Shown: positions 48,921 to 62,412, counted from the first letter of the stretch. The stretch: DNA of 64,000 nucleotides from Ceriagrion tenellum (GCA_963169105.1 OY720632.1:53601136-53665135); one strand, 5' to 3'. The notes: generated from the sequence alone by a model not told the origin. Numbers and translations are program-made.

Positions 48921-49850
48921 CAATAAAATATTGAAAAAGAGTGCACGACAGAAACTCTCGGAAGCCGTCTTCCGCATGTGTCATAGGCCGTGGAGATCGC
49001 CTTCAGAGTGTGTCAGGCACTCGCTCGCTCCTCGTCCCTCGGTGCTGCTCCCCGTCCTTCTCCGCTCTTCTCGTCCCATCGGTCCCCGAGGTCCGGCATT
49101 GCGGAACAAGCGATTCAGCGAAATATGCGATCTGCAGGATTATGGGCAAAAACCCTCTGGGGAGTCGGGAAGGATTCTTCCCGCTCTGCTCCCTTGGGTG
49201 CCGTGTTGCGGAAGGATTGGAATAGTAGCAGGGGGGACTTCTCTGTGCGGAAGGTGGCGGGGAAATGAGGCCAGGGTTTGTGCGTGTGTGTTTGTGAAAA
49301 GATCAAGGCAAGGAAGAGAGAGGGAAGGACTATGGTGCGGCGAAAGGTAGGGAGGAATAGGGCTTGAAGAGGTCGAGGAAGAGGAGCCGAGGATGAGTGA
49401 GGGAACAGTTGGAGAGTCCTTGACGGAGGCAGTGGTGGAAGAGAGGGGGTACTGAAAAGGGGTCCGCTGGGGTCGGTGGAGTTTTCCTGGTTCCCGCTGT
49501 CGGCGGACAGATAGGCGCCGATGAGCTGTAGCTCCCCCTTGGGAGGGTGGAGGCGGTGGGGTAGTGGATGGAAGGGAAAGAGGGGGAGAAAGTGGAGAGA
49601 CGCGAATATCGCCGATCCAAATCGGTGTCCGCGCCGTCGGGAAATGGGAAGGAAGGGAGAGTCGCATAGATGGAAATTATGGTGAGAAGTGGAAATGTGA
49701 ATTTACCGTTGAGCAGCAGATTCGAATGGGGGAATAAAATATTGACGCGAATGGAAGTAAAAAAATTGGGTTGATAAACGGATTGGATAAACAAATAAGG
49801 ATACAAAATGAATAAAGAGGCGATCAGCAAATTTTATGCGTCCCATTCAC
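48921..49850. other. GC-rich island 13 with pyrimidine-to-purine switch
   Basis: The + strand is pyrimidine-rich at 49000-49085, mixed to 49190, then purine-rich to 49680. Frames up to 175 codons overlap on both strands and are Pro/Ser/Thr- or Arg/Gly-rich, consistent with composition. No gene is called. Confidence 0.5.
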
Positions 49851-50710
49851 AATTTAAAATATCTCTTAGGGACGCGTCAAATATATTTTTACATGATATA
49901 TTGAATAGCTGAATAATTACAAGCCAAATGTGGTAACATTAATAACCATTTGCGGAGGAGTATTATAGTACGGTAATTAGACTCACTAATTACAGTACGA
50001 CAAATTCTTGTTGTACATTGGAAAGTGAAAATAAATAAAAATGTTGACTTAAATTAGTGACAATTAAAAAAATCGGTGTTACATTAATTAAAAATTTCAT
50101 TTAACAGAGCCTTTCCATTTAGATCGTCTTTACCTTTTGTTATAACGTGAAAAATATCCATACACCTAATGTTATGCTTAAAACTGTCAATACAATGACG
50201 CCTGGGGCAAAGTTTAGCAAAAATCTTGCCAATGAGTTAACATATCTGTCTATACATTCGAATTAGAACTTTTCTCTCAGTTTTCAGCAGGCTATTTACT
50301 GCACCTGGTATGATGGGAAAGATGTTTTCTCAAACAACACTTTTTTCTTGGTGAAAATTTGTAGAAAAAAGGAATAATTCTGCTTTTGTATGTGAGAAGT
50401 TTTTTCTTAAAAATATTTCATCACATACTTGTTACATGTTAATAAGAATTTTGTCGTTTTTGTGTATTAAAAACGCTCAAATTGTCAATGTGCACGTAAG
50501 TTTAATTACTTATATGTTGCTTATCCACATAATATTTTAAGATAAACATAACGTGTTATATAGGTAGTTAGAATAACTAAAACATAATTATTTTGCTTTT
50601 AAACCCTATAAATATTTACAAAATATGTAAAACTCTGTGGTTAATATTGTATTTCTATAGTTTAAGGCAAGATTTATCCATTGTACGCAAAATGAATATG
50701 GAAGTTACAT
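49851..50710. other. AT-rich sequence, no feature seen
   Basis: No gene or repeat was recognised. Confidence 0.4.
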
Positions 50711-51560
50711 TGTAGGAAATATTTCGGTGTGAAAAAGGCCAGAATATGTCTCCATCGCCTAGCTTCCCCGGAAAACGAGGTACGAGGCTGGACGGGATGA
50801 ATAGGGAAATTCGGATGTTGGATAGAGATATGCCAGGAATGCATTTCTGTCGTCCAAGCCAAAAAAGTAGATCGATTGCCTATTGTGTCACCTGGGAATG
50901 AGGATGGGAGGAGAAGGATGTAGCCAGGAAATGAGGGGGAAGGGAAGGGAATGTTCAAAAGGGGGAGGGGTCATACATATGGGGGAGTGGAAAATAAAGG
51001 AGGTGTGCGTGAACCCTGGGAGGTGGAATGGCGTCACGAGGAGAAAGAGGAGTGGGATAGGTGAGATAGAATGAGGGTGGCTGGCGGATTGGCCGGTGGT
51101 GGTGGTGGAGGCGTTGCATTGCCTTTATGGACGCCGATAAAAACTTAGCACCCGTTCATTTTGCAGCGCGGCAATGACGGAGCGGGGGCCCCCTGACTAT
51201 CGAAGCGATAACAAAACGGGCGTCACTGGAAATGGTGGCCGCGGGGATTTTTAATCACTGGAAAAGCGCCGGCAGAGAGAAGAAAAAAAATGCCGGCGAC
51301 GTGTAGGTTGAATTATCGAAAGGAGGCGGACCAAAAAAAGTGCTTTGCGGGAGGGCAAGGTTTGGACACGACGGTTGAGATATGTGCGGCGAGGGTGGGA
51401 GGGCAGGGGGGGTTGAGTTGGGGGAGCGGTGGGTGTGGAAGGGGGGTACAGCAATTCGTCGGAATTCATAGGGGCGATAGCTTGCGCTACCGATGGAGGC
51501 ATAAAAGGAAGTTATGGCTCAGTCTAGAATGCATACGAGGGAAAATGTTGGCAATGGAAC
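50711..51560. other. GC-rich island 14 with CpG core
   Basis: Purine-rich at 50880-51090 and 51330-51450. Between them 51100-51300 is CpG-rich and non-repetitive, with CCTTTATGGACGCCG, GGTGGCCGCGGGG and TTTTTAATCACTGG. The core shares the ten bases TTATGGACGC with the 47.2-kb island. Possible regulatory core; frames here lack domains. Confidence 0.4.
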
Positions 51561-54500
51561 AAAAATCCCGTTAAAAATGCTTGCCAAAGGGCTTTTGAGG
51601 CAATAGTTATCAAAAAGATTGATAGCGATTTTTGAAACTAAAGATACTAGTGATAGCAGGAAAATAGGGAGCTTTAAGATTAAATTAAGTCAAGTGAGCA
51701 GTGAACACTCCATTGAAAAATCTTCCTAATTCTCTATTGCCATTGAAAGGTTGTATTTCATGATCAGAAACCCAACAATTATAAAATGGATGACTTCAGA
51801 GGATGAATTTAATATGAATCTATTAGAAATCTGATACGAGAACAAATATATTTCAGAGGATGCGCCATAAAAGTGAGCAAGAAGTTTAATGGCCAAAAAT
51901 GTGAGTACATAAATGCATTAGAAATTTTATATTAGAATTATTTAAAGATAGGGCTAAGAGACATTTGAAAACAACTTTCTCAGGCTAGGAATATTGAAAA
52001 TAATCCTAAATTTTCCTGAGCTTACAAACCCCATTTTGCACAACCTTTAGATTTCCATGCATGATGTAAATTAGTATTTTTGGTAAACAGCTATGCCCCT
52101 GTCTGACATGTTCGAGAATGTATTCTGCGGAGAGAGCTAGTTAAGATAATTTAGAGGTATGAAAGATGGACAATATCTTCTGGCTGCAACCTAATTTAGC
52201 TAATACGTCAACCAAATAGATTGACACCACTTTTTTTGTGATCCAACAAATGGTGAATATTTTTCCAAGAAGACTGAAGCACTACAAGTGTGCAACTTGG
52301 TGATATAGCCCATTTCTGGATATATAAATATATTATTTAAAACATTCCAAAAAAACATCTAACTAAATTTTTTTAAATAAATTCACAATAATATTTTACT
52401 TGTGAAATTTCACATTTCAAAGCAAAAAATTTTGGCATGTAAACATGTCAATTATACTAGTCCCCATGATTTATTCAGAAATTTTAAAATCATATTCAGT
52501 TCCATTTTAGTACTCCAATGCTTTATGCAAATAACGATAAGGAATTTAAGGTCGAGCTTCCAACTTTGAATACATACAAACACAGCATTTAAGGAATTAT
52601 ATAGTTACCTGACAATTGATACTAATATACATTCTATTCTATTCAAAATTTACAGGGACACTAATTACAAAATACCGATTTTCTCCAATATTATAAATAC
52701 ATTAGTGGCAAATAATATTTTTAATAATCAAATTAACTGTAGTCTTTTTATTTGAAGGAATCAACATCATGGTATATCTATTAATCTGGAGGAGATAAGA
52801 GTATAAAAACGCTCAAATAAAAGCCACTAAACCTAAGCGGATACTGTACCAAATCTGTGGTCACATTTTACCTTACTCTGTATTTTCCTTGTCCTGTACT
52901 TTATAGTAATATACAAGCATAAAGACAAGAAAAATCTACTAGTTTTAGTCCCATATCGTAAAGTTGACATTTGGCATTTTTCGAGAAATCACAACAAATG
53001 TCACCGTCGCAACTTCAAATAAAATTCCCGAAGCAAAAATATATACAGTCCATAACAAATGCTTGGAGTTTTCAGGAACAACATAGTTGCATGCATTGTG
53101 CATGACTTTGTAAAAAAAAATGCCGATGGTACAGTTCTAAAGAAAAACACATTCATGATTCACCAGTGTGCCCATTTGACAAGAGATCGGTTGTGAGGCC
53201 TATCTTTTTGGTATTAACCACCATAACTTCGATTTGCAATTAGTTTTAAACAAACGAAAATTACATATATCTATTTGTACTTATTATATAATGCTTACGA
53301 TAGTTAAATTACAAATGTGTGTTTATTTGAAAAATGTTGTCATACTAATACTTCTCGGACTTGTGTGAAGTATAATCGGGCATAAGAAAATCAGAAAAAG
53401 CTGTTATTTACGTATGTTCAAAGTTTACTGAAATAGTGCCATAAAATTGGAGTATTAAAAATTGAGTTCCACAGACGGAGAAGACGGGGAAATGCGGGGA
53501 AACTGAACCAATTCCGAATTTCACAAGAATAAATATTATTCCAAAATCTGATCAAAGGAACGTTAACGAAAACTAAAAGATCAATAACATGTTTGGGAGC
53601 ACAAACATCGAATAACACCAAGTCTTTGATCCACAAAAAGCTTACATCAAAAGGAAAAGCACTTAATTTTTCTAATATGTGATAATATGCCTTGATCCAA
53701 ATAAATTATAAATTTCGGATTTTCTATTACCTTTGCTCTTCTATGGTGCATTTTATATGGAGATATCGAAAACTTGGGCATCTTTTGAATAAAGAAATAT
53801 CACTTGAATATCTAGCTGAACTTGATTGATACAATCATATGAAACAATTTGTAGGTTATGGCAACAGTCTCAGGAAATAATTTAGCTGCTGGGAGTTCTC
53901 ATTATATATTAAGCCAGAGTTACACTGTGTCATGTGAAATTAACTCATTAGGACTAGGGCAGCAACTCCCCTTATCTTTTTGGTACATGTCTATTGGGAA
54001 ATATATGGTAAATTATCGCAGAAATTTGTTTCAGCTCTTTGAGTTTAATTTAGAACCTTCTATCAAAAGACCTATGTTCTACTTTCGTGACATTTGGGCT
54101 GCATTATAGTAACATAAAAGTAAAAACAGTGTATCATAGAGGTGAAAGAAAGTTCAAAGATTACTTGACAGAGTTAATAAGTTATTAACGTTATTTACTG
54201 AGCTAAAATCATATTCCAAAAAGTCAATTCCCTACACCAAAAGTCATATGAATGAAGATTATAAACACATTTCTCAGCACATTATGACGCTGGTGTTTCC
54301 TAATTAGAAATTATATTTTACCCATTTTCCGAGTTTTCTAATGGAAAAATTTAAAACAACTGAGCCAAGAGTAGGATTTAAAATCATGAAAGTAAAACAA
54401 CACATAATTAACGAGATATTTCTGCGAGGATTTTTTTCTCGAAAGCGACATTAATGACTTTGATGAAATAATGATAAGTAATAATTAAGAACAAGAACAT

Positions 54501-57500
54501 AAGATTGAGAATCGTTTCATACTTGAGGAAATTTATTTTTAACTATTTTTTAAAATCATAATTTTGACATTGGTATTATCGAAATCCAAGGTGGCAACGC
54601 ATCAATCAGTAAAAGTAGATGTAACAGCATAAATTTCATAATATGTGTAGCTGATTTTAGATAAGAAAGATACAATAAATAATGTTTTAATTGACAGATA
54701 TCATACTGCTTTTTAAAACGTTTCCTTAATGTCATAAAAAAATAGAATATTCAATTTTCCAGGCAATCTCAGAGACACTCAGTAGGATAATATTGCTTTA
54801 AGGTTATGTTATAAAGTAGCTAATGATTCTTTCTAAGAATGTATATCATAATTGTATCATATACATATAATGTTAATGCGTATGTCATAAGTATTGCTCG
54901 ACCATTTATTGGGATCAATTCAAATGTGGTGTTTGTAATCAAGGACTTCATTAACGGCTGAAGTCATGTGATAAGAAATATTTCAATTCTACTTGGTTTT
55001 ACGGGGAGAGAGCAATAAACTATGAAAATTGCCGAAGAATCGAATGGACAAGGAATTACAGCCCTTAAATTTTACTTTGCTAAGCTTATGTAAATAGCTT
55101 GCATTAAATGCTTAAGGGCCACGCTCAGCTACAGCCAAAGAACTTACCAGAATCGATATTGTACTAACAGTGAAGCCACTATAGTTTTTAAGAATAAATA
55201 TAATAACATGAATCAGCTACTTTGATCCATTGGCAATCCCAATTTACTTTTTGGCGGCGTAGTCATGTATTTGGCTAAGACTTTCCTAAATGTTTTCCTT
55301 TTCCACCCCTTACTAACCGAAGTGAATTTGTAAGCCTTAAAATAAAGAAAAGCAGCCTTCGTGCCATTTTAATTGCTCTTTAATACAAGCTTATGCAAAA
55401 TTTGATCCAGAGCAAAGAAATTTTTCCGACTATTTATAAAAATTTGGCAATGGTTATCTACGAATTCTGAAGTAACAGATTTTATTTTACGAGGTTCTTT
55501 TTCTTCTTCATTCTTTTACACGGAAATATTATTGATAGTGATCCGTGACTGCTGGTAAACCACCAAATAGAAGACAAAACAGAACTAAATAAGCACCTAT
55601 AAATAAATATTAGAATCATATTAACGCTTAAATTATAGAAACACGTAAATTTTCACAGGCAACAATTCTATTTCAAATTCACCAGAAGCAGCTCTTCAAT
55701 TCACTTATGAATTTCTCAATTCTGTTGTCATAGCTGCCTTATCACCTCGCAAATGAAACCGTAATAAACACAATAATAATGCTTTTATGAATTGTGAACG
55801 TCATGAAGGGCGATAAATGAAATGAAAAGGATAGTCACTTCATTATGTTGCAGCATTATTAAAATCAAGGTTATCAACGACGAAAGATCTGGCCGCAATG
55901 TTCACTTTCCAAGAATTACATTACATTATAGCAAAAGCCATCTCGGATGAAATATGCAGTGTCATCAGTTTCTAATTAGAGCTGCTTTTGTTACAAGCAT
56001 TCATAAGGTTAAACGCTTAATATTTGAATTGGTTGGAACATACAAGCAGTGGTGTCTATGCTCGACAGTAGTATGAGCGTAGTTTCCAGGGCCAAAATTC
56101 GAAGCGATTTATAAGTTAATTTGCCTGCCCATACGTCCTGGCCACACAATTAAGGTGATATGGAATGAAGCATTAAATTATTTCTACCCTAATAATAAGT
56201 TTATACCAATGAATAACGCTAACGGCGAAGGAATCAAAAGTATTGATTTACCTAATAGTTCGAAAGATGTAAATATTAAATTCTTATAGACTTTATTATA
56301 TCCTATTTTATTTGTTTTTTTAATGCAGTCCCAATTACTATTTCACTTTTTTAATACAACTACTTTTCTCAACCAAAGCTCGGTAACCTTATACATAATT
56401 ACTGATTTATGTGAAATCCTATTTGACTGACAAAGTCACCCTTGAGACATATGGCACTGCAAGAACATCGATAAGGATTTTCTAATAATGACAAAATTGT
56501 AATCGAAAGGGATCACATTCTTCACAAGACCAGGCTCACAACGATGGCATATTTAAAACAATAGAATGCTAAAAATAGTCTAAGGTGGCAAGAGAGTTCA
56601 AATGGAAAAGGCTTCCAATGAATAGCTTTTGAAAAACGAAATTATGCCCGCGTGTCCAAACTTATCGTTAATTTTCTCTTATCGCACTCACATGGGTTTA
56701 TATACTAGTAGCTTTGCTAAAATTGACGTCAATCTCATTTTTTTATTATAAAATCAGTGTTTGAAATCAAAATATATGTATTAGAGAAATAAATGAAAAT
56801 TCTGATATTATTTTTTCGATTCGCGACATTTAACGTACACAAGTTCAAAATTACTATGATACAAAGAAGCCGTTACGTTGAATTGAAATGCATATGTAAT
56901 TCAGGAGAATATGTTTTCAGAAAAATCAAGCGATGATTTACGGCCTACGTCCATAAAATATCTAAATATTTATTAGTTGGTTCATTTTAACGGTTACTTG
57001 AACACTTCACATTGATATTCACAAGGTATGGTGTTAGAGTTCCAAAGGGTAAAATAATGCAACTGAATAAGTAACTTACGGCATTCACAACCACCAGAAG
57101 GAATTTTGAACTCCTCTGCAAAAGTAAATTCGCTCTGAGCACATTCATTAATTCTGATTTAACACTGAATACGAACGTTTCCATAGTATTTCTTCCCGGC
57201 TCTCGAGAATGTAAAACCCGTGTTTATAATAAAGTAGGCATACTTGATTTTTAAAGACTATATACCCCTCAGGTTACCAATCTACACGTACCAACGCTAT
57301 TCATTCCCAAAATAGTATTGAGGAACATCTCTCAAAGCTATGCGGGTTCAAACTTGTGCATTCAATATCTTTTCGATGATAGAACTTGCTTTAGAGAATG
57401 CTTGAATGGCAGGGGATCATCCAATTGGAGGTGTCCATATTTAAATTCTAATTGTGAGTGTTTGATTTACGCTCAACGGAGAGGGATGAAAAACTTTTGT
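51561..57500. other. AT-rich sequence, about 5.9 kb without a gene
   Basis: All frames are short. The longest (53858-54109, 83 codons, + strand) shows no domain. The frame at 57318-57506 contains six cysteines but no signal peptide. No RNA gene or repeat was recognised. Confidence 0.4.
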
Positions 57501-57910
57501 AAATAGCACCATGCAAAGTGCTGTATGAGAGATGAAACGTTAAGAGAAGTGTAGGGGGTGGTGTTAATATGAGAGGGGCGGGCGGAGAACGGGGAGAGGA
57601 AAGGGGGAGGGTTGTTTGGGAGGCGTGGCTTCCGGTTTGATGGGCGGTGCTGGTCTTCACAGCACGGACCACCCACCAGGCTAGCATTATTCCCATCCAC
57701 TCACTCTGGAGAGGGAGTCAGAGCAAGAGGGAGAAAGGGAGCCAGCCAGCAGCATACCCCGAAGGCCTTACGCGCGAGTGCACGGCAGAGAATAATTAAA
57801 TTTTCCGCCACGTCATCTGTTAATCAGAATCTCTTTCTTGCACCCGGGCCTCTCCGCAACCCATATCACATCTCCGTGGAGCGTGGCACATCCATAAATC
57901 GTTTATAGAG
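57501..57910. other. GC-rich island 15, purine tract plus CpG core
   Basis: A GGAGG/GGGAG tract at 57545-57640 is followed by mixed sequence. The right part (57770-57850) has TAATTAAATTTTCCGCC next to CCACGTCATC (ATF/CREB-like ACGTCA) and GTTAATCAG. Short frames only. Confidence 0.4.
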
Positions 57911-59229
57911 TGACATTCCATCCTCGGATGATGGTTGCATCCTTTGTTGTATTTTTATCAGCCTCATTGATATCACAATCGCTTTTTCTCATTCTATAAT
58001 AAATCATGGCGATTTCTCTGGAAGAACTAGCAAAAAATCTAGCTAGTGGTCTAGCAACAAATTTTGGCGAAGCATTTCTTTGTTCTTGTACCATTATTTC
58101 GATTTAAGCTTTCACATACTAAGCTTTCACCTGTTATATCAATACATTTTTGAATAAAATGGTTGGCTTCGCCATCGCCACAATAGTAGTAGACACTAAC
58201 ACAGACGGATATTCGAAAACATCTTACCAGTACGTTATCCCTTCAATTTTTTTAAAAATCTCAAACCATTTGTTATCTTATTTGATAACAAGAGGCATTC
58301 AAAGATGACCTCTTCTCTTAAAAATTCCACTCGTTTGAATGGTTTAAAGGGAAGATTAGTGAATTAAAGTAGCGATTCCTACCTCCCATTATGACTCCAG
58401 CACAACTCAGCCAAGAAGCAATATGGTGTTCCTGTTGGGAAATAAAAGAAGGAAATGTTACTGTAACAGACATGAAATCTACTTTTTACGATACAAAAAT
58501 TTTAAAGTATCATTTCATTGGCTATTTTTTCAGTAAAACTATTAATAAGAAAACCGATCTAAATAGCTCTCGGCAAAATGCACACTAGTACCAAAACAGT
58601 ACAATATTTTACCACAACGTGGAAGAAACTTTTTATTATATCATTTGTTACTCATATACATTATTTTAGTTCATTGGTATATCCTAAAAATTATTAAAGA
58701 CATTTTTGTTATAATGTATGTTTTAATGTCGTGTGCTACATTATTCTCAACAAAATAAAGTCGCTGCATGTTTTGCAGATGATAATGAAATTTGTAATAA
58801 ATTCGTGCCATTATATTACTTTTTTTAAAGTTTGTAGACCAAACGCAATGGATAATCATAGGGATGAGAGAACGTCTCCAATGTTAAATATTTAAATTGA
58901 TAGATTAGTGTAGCAATTCTTGAAAAATGAGGTGCTAAATTGACTAGAATACATGTTATTATCGACCGTAGATATCATCTTAATCTGCTAAGTGGATTAA
59001 TGGCAACAAAAGTGTCCAAAAACTTAAGAAAACAGTTTTAGATGTGGTACAAGAAGTAAAATTTTTGAGTCCTAGATCAATATTTTTCATATCTGGGGAT
59101 CTGAAGGATGAAAAGTATGAAAAATGAGTAAAGGTGATGACCGAGTACTTAGATTCAAGATACATACCGCCGTTATCAGGAATATAACTCATTTTCATTA
59201 TAAGATCGAGATGATATGCTATATATTTG
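57911..59229. other. AT-rich sequence, no gene seen
   Basis: No gene or repeat was recognised. Confidence 0.4.
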
Positions 59230-59449
59230 AATTAGTGTAAATTTCTCGGGCTCGCCACCGGGTAAGATTTTTATAGACAGCCGACGTTTCGGGTTCCGAC
59301 TCGTCACCTTCTACTCGTCACCTATTAGCCTTGAGAATGGGTGACGAGTCGGAACCCGAAACGTCGGCTGTCTATAAAAATCTTACCCGGTGGCGAGCCC
59401 GAGAAATTTACACTAATTTAATTCGCCGGGAAAGTGTAAAATCATACAT
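59230..59449. mobile_element. Perfect 79-bp inverted repeat, Penelope-like signature
   Basis: 59230-59308 and 59340-59418 are exact reverse complements (79 of 79 by reading), around a 31-nt spacer that repeats part of an arm (ACTCGTCACCT). Read outward from the spacer each arm has GGTGACGAGTCGG, then CCCGAAACGTCGG, then ATCTTACCCGG. The right flank carries CGCCGGGAAAGTG (59424-59436), matched at 31637. Penelope-like elements are known to carry terminal repeats in inverted arrangement and hammerhead motifs. The GTGACGA...GAAAC pair is one base from the CUGANGA...GAAA core, but the intervening stem is weak. Perfect arm identity implies recent formation or gene conversion. Confidence 0.6.
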
Positions 59450-60610
59450 TAGATATTTGAAGTTTCACTCATCAACCCCACAATATAATAAAAATTGGAA
59501 TTACAGTCTCATTTGTTATAGTGAATTTATTTTTCATCATTTTCTGTTACATACTCAATCTTTACAGGCAAAGTAAGTATTTCAGCATTTCAATTAATAT
59601 TTAGCCAATATGAATGTTCCAAGTACAATGATGAATACGAAACTTTTAGCTGAATGATAGCATTTCTCATTCTTTTTTCATTACTTAGACTCCAAGTGCT
59701 TTGTTCTCAGCGCACTATAAGAATATAAACTCCCTTGTAAAATCCAGAATTATTTGGTGACCCCAACCAATTACATCACACATTTAAAGAGAGAGTGCAC
59801 ACTAAGCTCAATATGTATTTCCCGCAAATAAGATATATTTCCAAAAAAATGAAAAAAGTTATAGAATGATGAAGACCATAACTAACTGCTCCATATTGGG
59901 TCATATAGCCACTGCAAAAAATACCAAAATACATTTTTAAATTTTAATTTAATTATTAAGTACTTTAACGAAATGTTTATGAAAACCTATTTTTAATAAG
60001 CAAAATGCGCAGGTATATCTTAAATTTGAAGGCATCAACACTATAATTACCAATGATATTGAGCTCCCCACTCAACAAAACACAAAATAAATAGTAAAAA
60101 TTCCCTCGTTTTTCCCATATTTGAAAAATATGTACTTGAACGACACATATCATTTGCTTTTCAGTTAACTCAAATCGGTGATGAACAATCATGGCCATAT
60201 CAATTGCGATTTACTGAATTAAAGAAAAAAAACAATAAAAAATAAATTTCAGGAAGAGAGATCTTATCTTTGGAGTATTTTTCTACATTATATATCGAAT
60301 TACAAAACTACAAGTCACAACAAGATGGATTCTATTTAGCATTTTCAACGTTAACCGCCCTTCTAGAATATAATTCATCACCACCTGAGTAACTAGCTGG
60401 AGTAATTCAATGCGGATAGTTTATAAAATTGAACTGATATTTACAATTTATCATATGGAACATTTTTATGCATAGGACGATTTTTTTCATGGTTTTAATC
60501 GTATTTTGACAAATATTCTTTGAATTACAATTTTTATTTTCACAAGATATGGTTTTTTGGAATATGCCCCACGTTTTTATTTATTCAGTTTTATCCATGT
60601 GATTTCATAC
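59450..60610. other. AT-rich sequence, no feature seen
   Basis: No gene or repeat was recognised. Confidence 0.4.
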
Positions 60611-60626
60611 GTCCGATCCGTCGGAC
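60611..60626. repeat. Small perfect palindrome GTCCGA-TCCG-TCGGAC
   Basis: Six-bp arms around a 4-nt spacer, CpG-containing in an AT-rich setting. It could be a binding site or chance. Confidence 0.4.
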
Positions 60627-60837
60627 ATTCTATTCCTAATTGTCTATCCCGACATTTGTTTTTTTACGTAGGCCTTTGTGCATATATTGTGGCCTAATTA
60701 AAATATTTTCATTTTTTTATCACACAGCATGTCCAAATAGAATGACTATTGTTATGTTCCATTCCAAATATTTGCTTGAATAAATGCAAAATTTATGCGA
60801 AAAGTAGCCATAATATTTAAACAGTCTAATATATTTA

Positions 60838-60880
60838 TTTTATCAAAAGCGTTGGGATCATATACTCTGCTTCGTTCTTC
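60838..60880 (+). repeat. Possible third copy of segment B
   Basis: GGATCATATACTCTGCTTCG is followed by TTCT in a context similar to 4277-4305, with 14 exact bases and a shorter left part. The alignment is brief and may be coincidence. Confidence 0.25.
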
Positions 60881-61640
60881 ACAGCGATAACTCTTCTCCA
60901 CTCCTTTTTTACATCAACCGAGCTTTCGCACGTTATCCGGATATTGCCTCGGTGCGCCTTTCCTCTTCATTTCCACCAAAGTCCAGAGCTTTCTCATAAT
61001 TCTCTTTTCCAATCCATTCCGGATCCCGCACCAACCCTCCCTTCCGCCCTTATCTCTCCCATATCCCCGCCCTTCCCCGCAAACACCCATCTGAATCACA
61101 TCCGCCACTCCCGGCCCCTCCGTCCCCCCGCCACCGCCACCCACCAAAGCACACACTCGGTCGCTGACGACGAATCTCGCGAATCGGATGTCAACGTTAA
61201 CGGCCGGACACAAACTCGATTGTGTGTCGTGTGCGTTCCATTTGCACCCGGAGGCGGCGGGGACTCCGCCCCGTTACCGTTCTAACCCCTCCCCTTCCAC
61301 CCACCGCGTCCCTTCTCTCTCTCTCTCTCGCCACTCACCACGGCCGGGAGTCGGGTGTGGATGCCTCCCACCCACAATCACCCACGCCCCGTCCGCATCC
61401 CTCGCGGACAGTCGCAGGACGCCATTAAAAGCCATCCCTCTCCCGCACACTTCCCGAGCAACTGCCTCACCCTCTCTCAACCCTGCATTGTATGAACCCT
61501 TTCCAACCCCATACCCTACTCCCTCACCCAGTACATACCCTGTGTAACCCCTGAGCTGAAACCACCTTCCATCACAGCTAACCTAGATGACCACCTCCCA
61601 TCTGCTCCTTGAAATGCTGTTCATATTCGTCATAGCAAAT
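60881..61640. other. GC-rich island 16, pyrimidine-rich on + strand
   Basis: C-rich with CpGs throughout, including a CTCTCT run near 61315-61328. Frames of up to 119 codons on + and 99 on - are Pro/Ser/His/Arg-rich without domains. A promoter role is possible given CpG density. Confidence 0.45.
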
Positions 61641-62383
61641 CTATGTTTTGGGGAACTCCTCCTGAATAAGTTGAAAAATTAGCTCGGGTTACCGAAATCA
61701 AATCTTCGAATATCGAATATGATATCTCAAATATCTGGACAACACGTCTCCATTTTGTCATATTTCACTCATTGAAATCTCTCAAAGATATTTTCAAAAA
61801 ATCTTCTATGTTAAATAATTCGAAGTTAAAATCGTAATTACGGACATCAGCAATTCTATGCTATAGGCCTTGAAATATTATATACAATACTTATTTAGTA
61901 TTCAGACGAGTGCAATGAATTTGAATCCGTTCAAACCTTCCTCCTCATACTATATGGAAGTTTTCATGATTGTTGGCCTCAAGTTCTTTCTACATTTTTA
62001 TCGATTTCCAACTTAAATGAAGTGATTATTTATCCCTTCCTACTTCGATTTTAATTTTTTTTAGATTGATTAAGTACTTTTTTAACAGTTATTTAATTGC
62101 TGAGTTCATTTTATCTTGTGCTACTATCACCGGCTGAAAGATTGAGCTGGAATTCACGGGAGATTATTTACAAGTTATTGATTGTGAACACTTAGCTTAA
62201 CTATCGTAGCCATTTTTATAAAAAGAATTAAACCACTTATACCGTTTTATTATCTAGAAGTTAAATGAAATGCATATACGCCAGAAATAGTAGCTGTAGC
62301 GTTGAAAAACAAATATCCCTTCGGATGAATGTGTTAATTTTATTAAATATTTGTCTCGAATGCTATGCCTAAAAAAGGAAGAG
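61641..62383. other. AT-rich sequence, no feature seen
   Basis: No gene or repeat was recognised. Confidence 0.4.
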
Positions 62384-62412
62384 TATAAAAGCAGAAGAGA
62401 GCACACTCATTC
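62384..62412 (+). promoter_or_regulatory. Candidate TATA/initiator core promoter
   Basis: TATAAAAG (62384-62391) is followed by TCATTC (62407-62412), matching the arthropod initiator TCAKTY with the start base at 62409. The TATA-to-start distance is 25 bases, somewhat shorter than the usual about 30. An ATG at 62493 opens ATGAAA followed by GTGTAT, resembling the very short first exons seen in some insect secreted-protein genes, but no second exon was recognised downstream. Stops occur soon after every ATG here. Confidence 0.3.

Noticed and set aside
49140..49830. 166- and 175-codon overlapping minus-strand frames
   Set aside because: Two overlapping frames of the same low-complexity type in a purine-rich island. 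Neither has a domain.
57318..57506. Six-cysteine 62-residue frame as a secreted peptide
   Set aside because: No signal peptide or regular cysteine pattern, so chance is likely.
58741..58815. CFADDNE reading as a reverse transcriptase FADD motif
   Set aside because: The hydrophobic residues normally around the motif are absent and stops follow closely. I regard it as chance.
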